Assembly: GCA_012729555.1 (NCBI GenBank)
Contig: JAAYCX010000040.1
Coordinates: 62,001-126,000 of the forward strand
Reading direction: 5' to 3'
Length of the DNA stretch: 64,000 nucleotides
DNA from: Acidobacteriota bacterium
GTDB taxonomy: Bacteria; Acidobacteriota; UBA6911
Part shown: positions 17,575 to 26,368 of the stretch, piece after piece
Layout: each line of letters begins with the position of its first letter
How positions within the stretch are numbered: the first letter of the stretch is position 1
Program-made: the position numbers and the translations under genes
Notes under the pieces: model-generated
Seen by the model: the letters and a program-made list of their open reading frames with translations, nothing else
Databases searched by the model: none
What the model was told of the DNA's origin: nothing

Positions 17575-18543
17575 ATGACCTATCGGTCCTCTCTGGTTGC
17601 CTTTTTTTTCCCGATCCTTCTCCTCCTGTCCCCCCTCTCCGGCCCCTCCGCGGAGGAGGCCGCGGCCTGCCTCGCCTGCCACCAGGAGCAGGCGGGGGTC
17701 CTGGATACCCGGCACGGAACCCCCGGCGATCCCGATTCCCCGGCCGGCAGCGGGCGGGCGTGTTCCGCCTGCCACGGGGAGAATGACGCCCACCCGGACG
17801 ACCCCCGCGGCAACCCGTTCCCCGTACGCTTCACCCGGGGGACCGTCCCCGCGCGGGAGCAGACCGAAGCCTGCATGGAGTGCCACGGGGGAAACCGGCA
17901 TCTCGCCTTCTGGGAATCGGGGCGGCACGCACGCAACGATGTGCGCTGCAACGACTGCCACGCCGTGCATGCGCCGCCCCCTCGCGGATCGGCCGTCGCC
18001 TTCACCAGGCGCGACCCGTCGGCCTCCCCCCTCGTCAACACGGGGCGGGAGCTGGAATACGAAACCTGCATCCGCTGCCACAAGCGGGTGCGCATCGAGA
18101 TCGGGAAGCCCTCCCACCACCCCGTCGTGGAAGGCAAGGTCTCCTGCTCCAGCTGCCACAACCCCCACGGCGCCCAGAGCCCGGGGATGATCCGGCACGA
18201 AACCCTCAACGTGCAGTGCTGGAGCTGTCACGCCGACAAGCGGGGCCCCTTCCTGTTCCAGCACCCGGCGGTCGAGGAGAACTGCCTCTCCTGCCACAGC
18301 CCCCACGGGTCCTCGCACGCGAAACTCCTGAACGAACGGGTCCCCAACCTCTGCCAGGACTGCCACGACTGGTCCCGGCACCCGGGGACCGCCTACAGCG
18401 CCGACCAGGGGTTCGACCGGATCCCCGGGTCTCCGGCCAGGAGCGCGAACACCCGGTTCGTCGCCCGGTCGTGCCTCAACTGCCACAACGCCATCCACGG
18501 GAGCAACGCGCCCGCCACCCGCGGCAAATACCTCACGCGCTAG
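17575..18543 (+). CDS. Decaheme c-type cytochrome, DmsE/MtrA family
   Basis: 322 aa exported cytochrome with ten CXXCH sites in order (CLACH, CSACH, CMECH, CNDCH, CIRCH, CSSCH, CWSCH, CLSCH, CQDCH, CLNCH), the number and length of MtrA/DmsE. In Shewanella such a decaheme sits inside an outer-membrane barrel and carries electrons from periplasm to cell surface. The ATG at 17575 is preferred over one at 17554 because GGAGGG lies at good distance and a signal peptide (SSLVAFFFPILLLLSPLSG) follows. An MtrB-like barrel gene starts 11 bases after its stop, so the two are almost certainly co-translated. No MtrC/OmcA-type surface cytochrome is seen. Confidence 0.93.
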   Translation: MTYRSSLVAFFFPILLLLSPLSGPSAEEAAACLACHQEQAGVLDTRHGTPGDPDSPAGSGRACSACHGENDAHPDDPRGNPFPVRFTRGTVPAREQTEACMECHGGNRHLAFWESGRHARNDVRCNDCHAVHAPPPRGSAVAFTRRDPSASPLVNTGRELEYETCIRCHKRVRIEIGKPSHHPVVEGKVSCSSCHNPHGAQSPGMIRHETLNVQCWSCHADKRGPFLFQHPAVEENCLSCHSPHGSSHAKLLNERVPNLCQDCHDWSRHPGTAYSADQGFDRIPGSPARSANTRFVARSCLNCHNAIHGSNAPATRGKYLTR

Positions 18544-18554
18544 GGGAGCCCGAT

Positions 18555-20747
18555 ATGAAATCCGCCCTCTGTCTCCTGCTCCTTGCCTTCGCGCCGGTCC
18601 CCGGCGCGGCCGCCGACGGGTTCAGCCTTTCCGGGAGCGTCGCCGTCGAAAGAATCGGAGCGGCCGAGGATTCCCGCGACGCGGCCAAACTGGTGGAGTA
18701 CCGCGACCTGTCCGACGGAATCGCCGGGGCTTTCGACCTCGGCGGCCGCGGCGATCGGTTTTATTTCGACGCCTTCGCCGAGAACCTGGGTCGCGACGAC
18801 ATGTTCCTCGACCTGTCGGGGGGAGTCTACGGCCGGATGAAGTTCCGCCTGCGCGCCGACTGGCTGACGCACAACTTCGGCTTCGGGCCCGAAGGGGCGC
18901 GCACCCCTTACGAAAACCCGGGGACCGCCAGGCTGACCCTGTTTTCTACCGCTCCCGCGGAGCTCCTCGATTCGGGCGTGCCCCCCTGGTCCTCCTTCAA
19001 GTTCATGACCGAGCGCCGCAACCTCGAGGGGAGCGTGGAGCTGAACGGCCGCTCCCCATGGTACGTCCTGCTCGGCGGCCGGAATGTGTCCCAGTCGGGC
19101 ATCAACAAGGTGGATGCGGCCGCCCTGGGGACCAGCCCGGGGAACGGGTTCGTCGATCTCCCCTACCCCGTCGACTATTCGACCAGCAGCGGATCGCTGG
19201 AAGCGGGGTACCAGACCCGCAGGGGGCACGTATCGGCGAGCTTTCTGCGGAGCGATTTCGGCAACGACAACATGCTCCTGGATTTCCAGAACCCCTTCTT
19301 CGGTTTCGGCATCGACACCGCGACCTTCGCCCCCGACAACGTCTACAACCGCGTGAGCGCGAGCGGCATGCTGCGCGAACTCCCCTGGAACGCGACGCTC
19401 TCCGGACGCGTCACCTACGACCGGGTCACCGACCGGGTCCCGATGCTGGACGAAGTACTCAACACCTCGGGCTCCCCCGAATACACGGCCACCGCGCCGA
19501 GTTCCGACGCGTTTCGGGGCAAGGTGGAGAATGCGACGGCCCAGGCTTCCTACCGGTTCGCGCCGCTCGGCCGCCTGGATGTCCGCGCCTACTACAACTA
19601 CTACCGGCGCCTGAACGGGTCCACCCACGTCGCATTCCTCGTCCCCCTCGAGACCCGGGGGCTGGTCTGTTCCGAGGAGGGGACGGAGTCCGCCGAAAGC
19701 GTGGCGGTCCATTGCAGCGGGACCCGCTATTCCTACACCAAGCAGAATCCAGGGCTGGAAGCGGAGTACCGCTTCAACCGCGACAACCGGGTCAGCGCCG
19801 GTTTCGACTGGCTGGACACCAACCGCAACCGCTTCGACGCGGAGGAAACCGGAGAAAAGAAACTGTTCGTGCAGTGGTCCAACACCTCCCTCGATTCGGC
19901 TTCGGCGCGGGTCAAATACCAGTACCTGCGCCGGCGTTCGCGCTTCCTCATCGAAAACGCGGGGTTTGACGCCGGCAGCGTCTATTATCTCGAGCGCTTC
20001 AACCGTTCCTTCGATGTCGCCAACCTCGACCAGCACCTCCTCGAGGCCGACGCCGACTGGTCCCCGCTGCCCCTGCTCGATTTCGGGTTCGAGGCCTACT
20101 ACAAGAGAAACGATTACGGGGACCTGGTGCTGGGGCGGCTCGCCGACTCCCGAAGGGAATTTTACGGGAGCATCTCCTACGGAGACCCGGAGAAGTACCG
20201 CCTCACCCTGTTCGGCGACGTGGAGTTCATCCGCTACGACTCCTACCACCGGACCATAAACGCGGGCGCCTGCCCGGCGACATCGCCCGACTGCTTCGAC
20301 CCCCGCGCCGAGCCCACCGCCACCGCCTTCAACTGGAGCGGGCGGCTCAAGGACACAAACTGGGCCGTGGAACTGGCCGCCGATTGGCCCCTCTCCCCCC
20401 GCCTCGCGTTCAAGCTCTCCGCCATCGTCCAGGAAAGCAGCGGCAACGTCGACTTCCAGGCCCAGACGCTCGAGGACGGCACACCGGCCGCGCCGCTCTT
20501 TCCCATCGGCGCCTACGACGACATCAAGCGGCGTTCGATCCATCCGAGGGCGGTCTACGCCTTCGCCCCGGAGGCGGAACTGACGCTCGGGTACGCCTTC
20601 GAAAAATTCGACTACGACGACGCCCAGTTCGACGGCTACAGCTACACCATAGGTTCGGGAACCACGGCCAGTTACCTCTCGGGTATCTACGCCTTCCCCG
20701 GCTACCGGGCGCACGTCGCCTTCGCCACGATGCGCGTGCGCTTCTAA
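18555..20747 (+). CDS. MtrB/PioB family outer-membrane beta-barrel
   Basis: 730 aa with a signal peptide (MKSALCLLLLAFAPVPGAAA). The rest alternates aromatic and polar residues in beta-strand fashion and ends in a C-terminal aromatic (VAFATMRVRF), as outer-membrane barrels do. Segments such as DRFYFDAFAENLGRDD near the N-terminus and repeated YxYxxxxRxxxxxxG patterns fit decaheme-associated outer-membrane proteins. It probably sheathes the decaheme cytochrome encoded just upstream to give a trans-outer-membrane electron conduit. The N-terminal CXXC seen in Shewanella MtrB is absent, which leans toward PioB-like members. The long open frame running into it from upstream is a shadow. Confidence 0.88.
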   Translation: MKSALCLLLLAFAPVPGAAADGFSLSGSVAVERIGAAEDSRDAAKLVEYRDLSDGIAGAFDLGGRGDRFYFDAFAENLGRDDMFLDLSGGVYGRMKFRLRADWLTHNFGFGPEGARTPYENPGTARLTLFSTAPAELLDSGVPPWSSFKFMTERRNLEGSVELNGRSPWYVLLGGRNVSQSGINKVDAAALGTSPGNGFVDLPYPVDYSTSSGSLEAGYQTRRGHVSASFLRSDFGNDNMLLDFQNPFFGFGIDTATFAPDNVYNRVSASGMLRELPWNATLSGRVTYDRVTDRVPMLDEVLNTSGSPEYTATAPSSDAFRGKVENATAQASYRFAPLGRLDVRAYYNYYRRLNGSTHVAFLVPLETRGLVCSEEGTESAESVAVHCSGTRYSYTKQNPGLEAEYRFNRDNRVSAGFDWLDTNRNRFDAEETGEKKLFVQWSNTSLDSASARVKYQYLRRRSRFLIENAGFDAGSVYYLERFNRSFDVANLDQHLLEADADWSPLPLLDFGFEAYYKRNDYGDLVLGRLADSRREFYGSISYGDPEKYRLTLFGDVEFIRYDSYHRTINAGACPATSPDCFDPRAEPTATAFNWSGRLKDTNWAVELAADWPLSPRLAFKLSAIVQESSGNVDFQAQTLEDGTPAAPLFPIGAYDDIKRRSIHPRAVYAFAPEAELTLGYAFEKFDYDDAQFDGYSYTIGSGTTASYLSGIYAFPGYRAHVAFATMRVRF

Positions 20748-20763
20748 AGAAGCGTGCGCTTCT
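20734..20763 (+). repeat. 12-bp direct repeat and hairpin at the barrel-gene stop
   Basis: GCGTGCGCTTCT occurs at 20734-20745 and 20752-20763, and the first copy forms a hairpin GCGCTTC-TAAA-GAAGCG across the TAA stop. No U run follows, so a terminator role is uncertain. Confidence 0.55.
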
Positions 20764-20825
20764 GACGAAACGTCCCCGGAGAGCCTCCCCGCGCTATTCC
20801 TCTCTAAAAATCGTCTCCCAGACTG

Positions 20826-20831
20826 TATAAT
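20826..20831 (+). promoter_or_regulatory. Candidate -10 box for the DEAD-box helicase
   Basis: A perfect TATAAT lies 45 bases ahead of the helicase ATG in a relatively AT-rich gap. The -35 region has no good match, so this is a partial promoter call. Confidence 0.4.
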
Positions 20832-20876
20832 CCGGTTTTTGAATTTCATCCCCCGAAGGGAGAAGGAGATCCGCAG

Positions 20877-22322
20877 ATGCCGGAAGAAGAGGTCCGACCC
20901 ACCGATGTCACCATGGAGCAATTGCCCGAAGCGCTGCGCGCGGCGGCCGCCCGCGCGGGCTGGACGGACCTGATGCCGGTCCAGGCCCGCGGGATCCCCC
21001 TCATGCTCTCCGGGCAGAACCTGATGATCCAGGCGCGCACCGGGAGCGGGAAGACCGGGGCGTACATCCTGCCCATGCTCGAGAAACTGGATCCCGGGGG
21101 GCTCTACTGCCAGGCCCTCATCCTGGTCCCCACGCGCGAACTCGCCCGGCAGGTGGGGGAGGAGTCCGAGCGGCTGTGCGGCGGCAGCGGCTTCCGCGTG
21201 GCGGTGGTCTACGGCGGGGTGGGATACGGCCCGCAGACGGACGCCCTCCGGCAGGGGGCGCAGATCGTCGTGGGCACCCCGGGGCGCCTGCTCGACCTCC
21301 TGCTCCGGCGGACGTTCACCCTCGACCGCCTCGAGATGCTGGTATACGACGAGGCCGACCGCATGCTGTCGATGGGCTTTTACCCCGACATGCGGCAGAT
21401 GCAGGGCTACCTGCCCCGGCGCCGCGTTCATACCAGCATGTATTCGGCCACCTTCCCGGACTATGTCATGCGCACGGCCAGGGAGTTCATCCAGGAGCCG
21501 GAATTCATCTCCCTCAGCCGGGACCACGTCCACGTGACCGACACCGAGCACGTCTTCTACATCATGCCGGGCATGGAGAAGGACCGCGGCCTCGTGCGTA
21601 TCATCGAGATCGAAAACCCCCCCTCCGCCCTCATTTTCTGCAACACCAAGTCCAAGGTGCATTATGTGTCGGCCGTGCTGCAGCGCTTCGGGTACGACGC
21701 CGACGAGTTGAGCGCCGACCTGTCGCAGAAGGAGCGGGAGCGGGTGCTGGAACGGGTGCTGCAGGGGAAACTCCGTTTCCTGGTGGCCACCGACGTGGCC
21801 GCCCGCGGGCTGGACATCCCCGCCCTCTCCCACGTGTTCCAATACGAACCCCCGGAAGACCCCGAGAGTTATATCCACCGCGCCGGGCGTACCGGGCGGG
21901 CGGGAGCGGCCGGCGTCGCCGTTTCGCTCGTGACCGACCTGGAGAAGATGGAACTCGACCGCATCGGCCGGCGCTTCGGCATCGAACTGCAGCAGCGGCC
22001 CATGCCCGGTCCCGCGGACGTGGAAGCGGTGGTCGCCGAACGGGTCACCGCCCTGCTCGAAGCCCGCCTGCGGGACCGGGACAAGCTGCTGATCGAGCGC
22101 AGCCAGCGCTTCGTGCCGCTGGGCCGCGCCCTGGCCGAGAACGAGGACGAATCCGCCATCATCGCGATGCTGCTCGACGATTATTACCAGCAGACGCTTC
22201 ATGCGCCGGTACCTCAGCCCGGCGAGACCCCCCCCCGCCGCGCGCCCGCGGCGCCGGAAAAGAGCGCCCAGCCGTCTTCGCAGCAGCGGCGGAAACGCCG
22301 GAGCCGGGGCCCGCGCCGTTGA
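20877..22322 (+). CDS. DEAD-box RNA helicase
   Basis: 481 aa ATP-dependent RNA helicase. All core motifs are present: ARTGSGKTG (Walker A), PTRELARQ, GTPGRLLD, DEAD, the SAT motif (SATFPD), VATDVAARGLDIP and HRAGRTGRAG. The Q motif is around LPEALRAAAARAGWTDLMPVQ. The C-terminal 100 residues end in an Arg/Lys-rich tail (RRKRRSRGPRR) as in RhlE/CshA-like enzymes. A ribosome site (gaaggaga) precedes the ATG. Its stop overlaps a TTG start of the next gene. Confidence 0.94.
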   Translation: MPEEEVRPTDVTMEQLPEALRAAAARAGWTDLMPVQARGIPLMLSGQNLMIQARTGSGKTGAYILPMLEKLDPGGLYCQALILVPTRELARQVGEESERLCGGSGFRVAVVYGGVGYGPQTDALRQGAQIVVGTPGRLLDLLLRRTFTLDRLEMLVYDEADRMLSMGFYPDMRQMQGYLPRRRVHTSMYSATFPDYVMRTAREFIQEPEFISLSRDHVHVTDTEHVFYIMPGMEKDRGLVRIIEIENPPSALIFCNTKSKVHYVSAVLQRFGYDADELSADLSQKERERVLERVLQGKLRFLVATDVAARGLDIPALSHVFQYEPPEDPESYIHRAGRTGRAGAAGVAVSLVTDLEKMELDRIGRRFGIELQQRPMPGPADVEAVVAERVTALLEARLRDRDKLLIERSQRFVPLGRALAENEDESAIIAMLLDDYYQQTLHAPVPQPGETPPRRAPAAPEKSAQPSSQQRRKRRSRGPRR

Positions 22323-23338
22323 GTCCTGGCCGGACCCGCAGCCCGAGGGTGTCGATCCTCCTCCCCGCGCGCAACGCCTCCGCGACCCTCGACTCCTGCC
22401 TCAGGAGCGTGCGGCGCCAGGCCCTCGGCGAATGGGAATGCGTCCTCGTCGACAACGGGTCCAGCGACGGCACGCGCCAGGCGGCCGACCGCTTCGCCGC
22501 CCGCGACGGCCGCTTCAGGGTCGTCCCCTTCCCCGAGGGGAACCTCGTCGCCGCCCTCAACGAGGGGGTGCGCCATTGCCGGGCCCCCCTGATCGCGCGC
22601 ATGGACGCCGACGACCTCATGCACCGGGACCGGCTGGCGGCCCAGGCACAGGCGCTCGAGCGCGAATCCTCGCTGGCGGCCGTGGGCTGCCACGTGAGGC
22701 TGTTCCCGCGTGCGGCCCTCGCCCGCGGGCTCTGCGACTACGAGGCGTGGCTCAACAGCCTGCGCTCCTGCTGGGACGTCGCCCGCGACGCCTTTGTCGA
22801 GTGTCCCGTCGCCCACCCCTCCCTGATGATGCGGCGCGACATGGCGGCCCTTGGATACGCCGACCGCGGATGGCCCGAGGACTACGACCTGGTGCTGCGC
22901 GCGCTCGGCGCCCGCATGCGGATCGGCGTGGTGCCCCGCCGCCTCCTGTCGTGGCGCGACGGCCCCCGGAGGCTTTCCCGCACCGACCCGCGCTACGCCC
23001 TCGACCGGTTCGTCGCCTGCAAGGCCCATTACCTGGCCGCCGGTTTTCTCGGGGGGTCGGACCGCTATATCCTTTGCGGCTACGGCAGCACCGGCAGCGC
23101 GCTCAGGCGCGCGCTGGCCCGCCTCGACCGGCATCCCGCCTGGATCGTGGAGGTCCACCCGGCGCGTCTCGGCAAGCGGATTCACGGGGCGCCCGTGATC
23201 CCCGCCGCCGCCCTGCCCGGAATCGAACCCCTGCCGATCCTGGTCTCCGTCGCCCGCCAGGGGCCGAGGAGCGAGGTGCGCCGGACGCTCGCGGCACTCG
23301 GCTTCGTCGAGGGGAAGGATTACGTATGCGCGGCCTGA
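22319..23338 (+). CDS. Family 2 glycosyltransferase with C-terminal Rossmann-like extension
   Basis: 339 aa from a TTG that overlaps the helicase stop (TTGA); a GTG ten codons later (22349) is the alternative. GT-A fold: VSILLPARNASATLDSCLRS, ECVLVDNGSSDGT, the metal-binding MDADD, and WPEDYDLVLR. After residue 245 an extension reads RYILCGYGSTGSALRRALARL...AWIVEVHPARLGKRIHGAPVIP, which looks like a nucleotide-binding glycine loop followed by a sensing-type domain. Acceptor sugar unknown. Probably acts on cell-surface glycans. Confidence 0.85.
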   Translation: MSPGRTRSPRVSILLPARNASATLDSCLRSVRRQALGEWECVLVDNGSSDGTRQAADRFAARDGRFRVVPFPEGNLVAALNEGVRHCRAPLIARMDADDLMHRDRLAAQAQALERESSLAAVGCHVRLFPRAALARGLCDYEAWLNSLRSCWDVARDAFVECPVAHPSLMMRRDMAALGYADRGWPEDYDLVLRALGARMRIGVVPRRLLSWRDGPRRLSRTDPRYALDRFVACKAHYLAAGFLGGSDRYILCGYGSTGSALRRALARLDRHPAWIVEVHPARLGKRIHGAPVIPAAALPGIEPLPILVSVARQGPRSEVRRTLAALGFVEGKDYVCAA

Positions 23339-23417
23339 AACGCCCCCGGACCGACAGCGGTTGTACTTCCGCCCATTATTGCTAGAATTAGGGGTCGGCT
23401 ATCGAGGACCGGAAGGG

Positions 23418-24317
23418 ATGAACAGGTTCATGCAGGCTCGAGGGGAACCCAATCCCCTCAGAAGAATCAGGGTGCGGCGCCGCCCCCCCTTGCGCGGGAG
23501 CGCTTTGGGGACGCTCGGGTTCTGCACGCGCTGGGCCGTGGACCGTCACGGTACCGGCCCGGAGTGGCTCGAGGTCACCGAGGTCGGTCTCCGCCTGCAC
23601 CGGCTGCCGCAGGGGCTGCGGGGCCTGCGCATCGCCCAGATCAGCGACCTGCACTGCAGCAACACCGTGAGCGGCCCCTACCTGGCCCGCTGCATCGAAC
23701 GGATCAACCGGCTGGATCCCGACCTGGTCGTGCTCACGGGCGACTACATCACCTACGACCTCCACGGCCGGTACCGCAGCAAGGTGACCTCCCTGCTCGG
23801 GCGGCTCAGGAGCCGCGGCGGGGTCTACGCCTGCCTGGGCAACCACGACTACGGCATGAATCTGCCCGCTCGGCAGCGGCCCCTCCTGCTGCGTCGCCTG
23901 ACGGACGGCATGCAGCAGAGCGGCATCCGCATCCTGCGGAACGAATCGGCGCAGGTGGACGTCGGGGGACAGCCGCTCTGGCTGGTGGGCCTCGGCGACC
24001 TCTGGCCCGGCGACTTCTTCCCCCGCCGCGCGTTCGAGCAGGTCCCCGCGGGGGAGACGGCGCTCGCCCTCGTGCACAATCCCAGGGGGGCGGACCGGAT
24101 GGAGGGCTTCGGCGCAAGCGCCGTGCTGAGCGGCCACACCCACGGCAGCCTCGTGGCGCACAGGTCCCGCCCCCCCTGGAGAGCCCGGCGGCGTCCTTAT
24201 TCCGCGGGGCTTTACGAGGTGGGGGGCACCCAGCTCTACGTGAACCGAGGCCTGGGGCGCATCGGGAGGGCGCGCCTCGGCGCGCGCCCCGAGATCACCG
24301 TCTTCACCCTGCGCTGA
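23418..24317 (+). CDS. Calcineurin-like metallophosphoesterase (YkuE-type)
   Basis: 299 aa. Complete metal-binding set: [25 protein letters not shown] and GHTHG. YkuE-like enzymes are often linked to membrane lipid or UDP-sugar phosphate cleavage, but substrate is not readable here. No clear transmembrane segment. The ATG at 23418 is chosen; a purine-rich gagga lies 9 bases ahead. Forms a tight cluster with the phospholipase D-type gene downstream (23 bases). Confidence 0.87.
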   Translation: MNRFMQARGEPNPLRRIRVRRRPPLRGSALGTLGFCTRWAVDRHGTGPEWLEVTEVGLRLHRLPQGLRGLRIAQISDLHCSNTVSGPYLARCIERINRLDPDLVVLTGDYITYDLHGRYRSKVTSLLGRLRSRGGVYACLGNHDYGMNLPARQRPLLLRRLTDGMQQSGIRILRNESAQVDVGGQPLWLVGLGDLWPGDFFPRRAFEQVPAGETALALVHNPRGADRMEGFGASAVLSGHTHGSLVAHRSRPPWRARRRPYSAGLYEVGGTQLYVNRGLGRIGRARLGARPEITVFTLR

Positions 24318-24340
24318 CGGCCGGAGCGGGAGGATTTGCA

Positions 24341-25777
24341 ATGTTTCCTTCGAACACCGCCTGCGACATGCGCGCCGGTGCGGAAGAAGCCTTCTCCCGC
24401 ACCGCCGGCGCCAGGCTCGTCGAGGGGAACCGTATCCGGCTGCTGCGTGACGCCAGGGAAAACTACCCCGCATGGCTCGAGGCCGTCGCCGCGGCCCGGC
24501 ACCACGTCTACTTCGAAAACTATTTCATCCAGAACGACGACACGGGACGCCGGTTCGCCGAGGCCCTGACCGCCAGGGCGCGGGCGGGGGTGCGGGTACG
24601 CCTCCTCTACGACTGGCTGGGGGCCTTCGGAAAGGCGTCGCGCGGCTTCTGGAACCGGATACGCGCGGGCGGGGTCGACGTGCGCGTCTACAACCCGCCG
24701 CGTCCGGACAGCCCCTTCGGCTGGCTCTCGCGCGACCATCGCAAAACCCTTTCGGTGGACGGCCGGGTGGGTTTCATCTCGGGCCTGTGCGTCGGGAAAG
24801 CGTGGGAAGGAATCCCCGAAAAGGGGATCGAGCCGTGGCGCGACACCGGGATTGAAGTGTTCGGGCCCTCCGTGGCCGAAATCGAGCGGGCGTTCGCCCA
24901 GGTATGGGCCATGACGGGGGAGCCCATTCCCGAAGAAGAGTTGTCCGCCCGCCCTGCGCCCGAACCCGCGGGCCGGACGGCGCTGCGCGTCGTCGCCAGC
25001 GTCCCGGCGACGGCGGGGCTGTTCCGGGTGGACCAGCTGGTCGCGGCGCTGGCCCGGAAACGGTTATGGCTGACCGACGCCTACTTCGCGGGGACCTCCC
25101 TCTACGTGCAGTCGCTCAGCGCCGCCGCGCGGGGGGGGGTCGACGTGCGCCTGCTGGTACCGGACGGGACCGACCTCCCCCTGATCAAGCCGCTTTCCCG
25201 CGCCGGCTACCGCCCCCTGCTGGAGGCGGGGGTCCGCATCTTCGAGTGGAACGGGACGATGCTGCACGCGAAGACGGCCGTGGCCGACGGGCTCTGGGCG
25301 CGGGTGGGATCCAGCAACCTCAACCTCTCCAGCTGGATGGGCAACTGCGAGCTGGACGCGGCGGTGGAAGACGCGCAGTTCGCGCGCGCTATGGAGGCGA
25401 TGTTCCTGGAGGACCTGGAAAACGCGACCGAGGTGGTCCTCGGCCCCGGGCGGAAGGCGCCCCCCGCGCCGAGGCCCCGCCGGCACACCCCGATGACGAG
25501 CGGCGGCGGCAGCGCCGGCCGGGCGGCGGCCGGGGCCGTCCGCATCGGCAACGCGGTCGGGGCCGCGCTCGCCACCCGGCGCGTCCTCGACCCGGTCGAA
25601 TCCCGGCTGATGACGGCTTCCGGCGCCGTCTTCCTGGTCCTGGCCCTCCTCGCCTTTCTCTGGCCCCGCGCCCTGACCTACCCGCTGGCGGCCCTGTTCG
25701 CCTGGCTTGCCGCCGTGCTGCTCTACAGGGGGTGGAAACTCCACCGGGAAAACCGCCGCCGGAGAAGGAAGCCATGA
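24341..25777 (+). CDS. Cardiolipin synthase-like phospholipase D family protein
   Basis: 478 aa with two HKD motifs: HRKTLSVDG (about residue 135) and [18 protein letters not shown] (about 310). The order [36 protein letters not shown] fits ClsB-like synthases, which join two phosphatidyl groups. Unlike classical Cls the membrane anchor is at the C-terminus: two hydrophobic helices (about 425-465) and a basic tail. Ribosome site gggagga. Likely co-transcribed with the metallophosphoesterase. Confidence 0.88.
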   Translation: MFPSNTACDMRAGAEEAFSRTAGARLVEGNRIRLLRDARENYPAWLEAVAAARHHVYFENYFIQNDDTGRRFAEALTARARAGVRVRLLYDWLGAFGKASRGFWNRIRAGGVDVRVYNPPRPDSPFGWLSRDHRKTLSVDGRVGFISGLCVGKAWEGIPEKGIEPWRDTGIEVFGPSVAEIERAFAQVWAMTGEPIPEEELSARPAPEPAGRTALRVVASVPATAGLFRVDQLVAALARKRLWLTDAYFAGTSLYVQSLSAAARGGVDVRLLVPDGTDLPLIKPLSRAGYRPLLEAGVRIFEWNGTMLHAKTAVADGLWARVGSSNLNLSSWMGNCELDAAVEDAQFARAMEAMFLEDLENATEVVLGPGRKAPPAPRPRRHTPMTSGGGSAGRAAAGAVRIGNAVGAALATRRVLDPVESRLMTASGAVFLVLALLAFLWPRALTYPLAALFAWLAAVLLYRGWKLHRENRRRRRKP

Positions 25778-25804
25778 AGCCCCGCCACCGCACTCCCCGA
25801 AAAG

Positions 25805-25849
25805 GTGCAAATTCTGCACGCCGCGGGGAGCGAAGTGCAAAGCCTGCAT
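25805..25849 (+). promoter_or_regulatory. Paired TGCA-N5-TGCA palindromes, probable enhancer sites
   Basis: GTGCAAATTCTGCAC (25805-25819) and GTGCAAAGCCTGCA (25835-25848) are near-identical dyads with centres 30 bp apart, about three helical turns. They lie roughly 70-100 bp upstream of the predicted start site of the sigma54-type promoter, the usual place for binding of an AAA+ enhancer-binding activator. Confidence 0.75.
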
Positions 25850-25890
25850 CCCTACCCCCCTGTTTTCCCCTGTTTTGGCGGGAAAAAGAT

Positions 25891-25905
25891 TGGCACGGGA
25901 TTTGC
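25891..25905 (+). promoter_or_regulatory. Sigma54 (RpoN) promoter
   Basis: TGGCACG-N4-TTGC matches the -24/-12 consensus exactly, with the 12-base spacing between the GG and GC elements. The predicted transcript starts near 25917, 41 bases before the ATG of the small secreted protein. Confidence 0.85.
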
Positions 25906-25957
25906 GTTATCTCAGGGTGCATGCGGTTCAAGAGGGGCCGCGAAAGGAGAAAGGGAT

Positions 25958-26302
25958 ATGAATAAGAGAACTCTGAGCATGGCTGCGGCCTCGATTCTGG
26001 CTTTTGGAATGCTTGCCGCCGGACCGGTATCGTTCGCCCAGGGGTCGGCCCCGTGTGCCACGCCCGGCGAAGGCCCGCGCGACGGCAGCGGCCAGGGGCA
26101 GGGGCTGCGGGACGGTAAGGGGAACGGCCCGCGCAACGGCCAGGGGTACGGCCCGAAGCGCGGCAAGGGTCAGGGGCTGCGGGATGGCAGCGGCCGCGGC
26201 AACAAGCAGGGCCAGGGCCAGGGTCGCGGCCTGACCCGTCGCGACGGCAGCTGCGTCGAGCGGGGCGTCCAGCCCGGAAAGGACCGGGCCATCACCCGGT
26301 AG
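25958..26302 (+). CDS. Small secreted Gly/Arg/Gln-rich repetitive protein, sigma54-controlled
   Basis: 114 aa. Signal peptide (MNKRTLSMAAASILAFGMLA... ending SFA), then about 85 residues dominated by Gly, Gln, Arg, Asn and Asp. The unit GQGLRDG occurs twice, separated by GNGPRNGQGYGPKRGK-like spacers. Two Cys flank the repeat region (APCATPG and DGSCVERG). Strongly basic and without hydrophobic core, hence probably unstructured or a binding/coating protein. I recognise no family. ATG at 25958 has a gaaaggagaaaggg site. The sigma54 promoter and paired activator sites show it is conditionally and tightly regulated; zinc- or stress-induced periplasmic proteins such as ZraP share that logic but not the sequence. 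Confidence 0.8.
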   Translation: MNKRTLSMAAASILAFGMLAAGPVSFAQGSAPCATPGEGPRDGSGQGQGLRDGKGNGPRNGQGYGPKRGKGQGLRDGSGRGNKQGQGQGRGLTRRDGSCVERGVQPGKDRAITR

Positions 26303-26368
26303 TGGCGCCCGTCCGCCCCGCGGCGGGAAACCGTTGCGGGGCGGACGCCTGGAGCCCTGCCCGGGACA

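Noticed and set aside
18540-22202. A very long minus-strand open frame (1220 codons)
   Set aside because: Shadow of the plus-strand barrel and helicase genes in GC-rich DNA; no motifs, and Arg/Gly/Val-biased composition.
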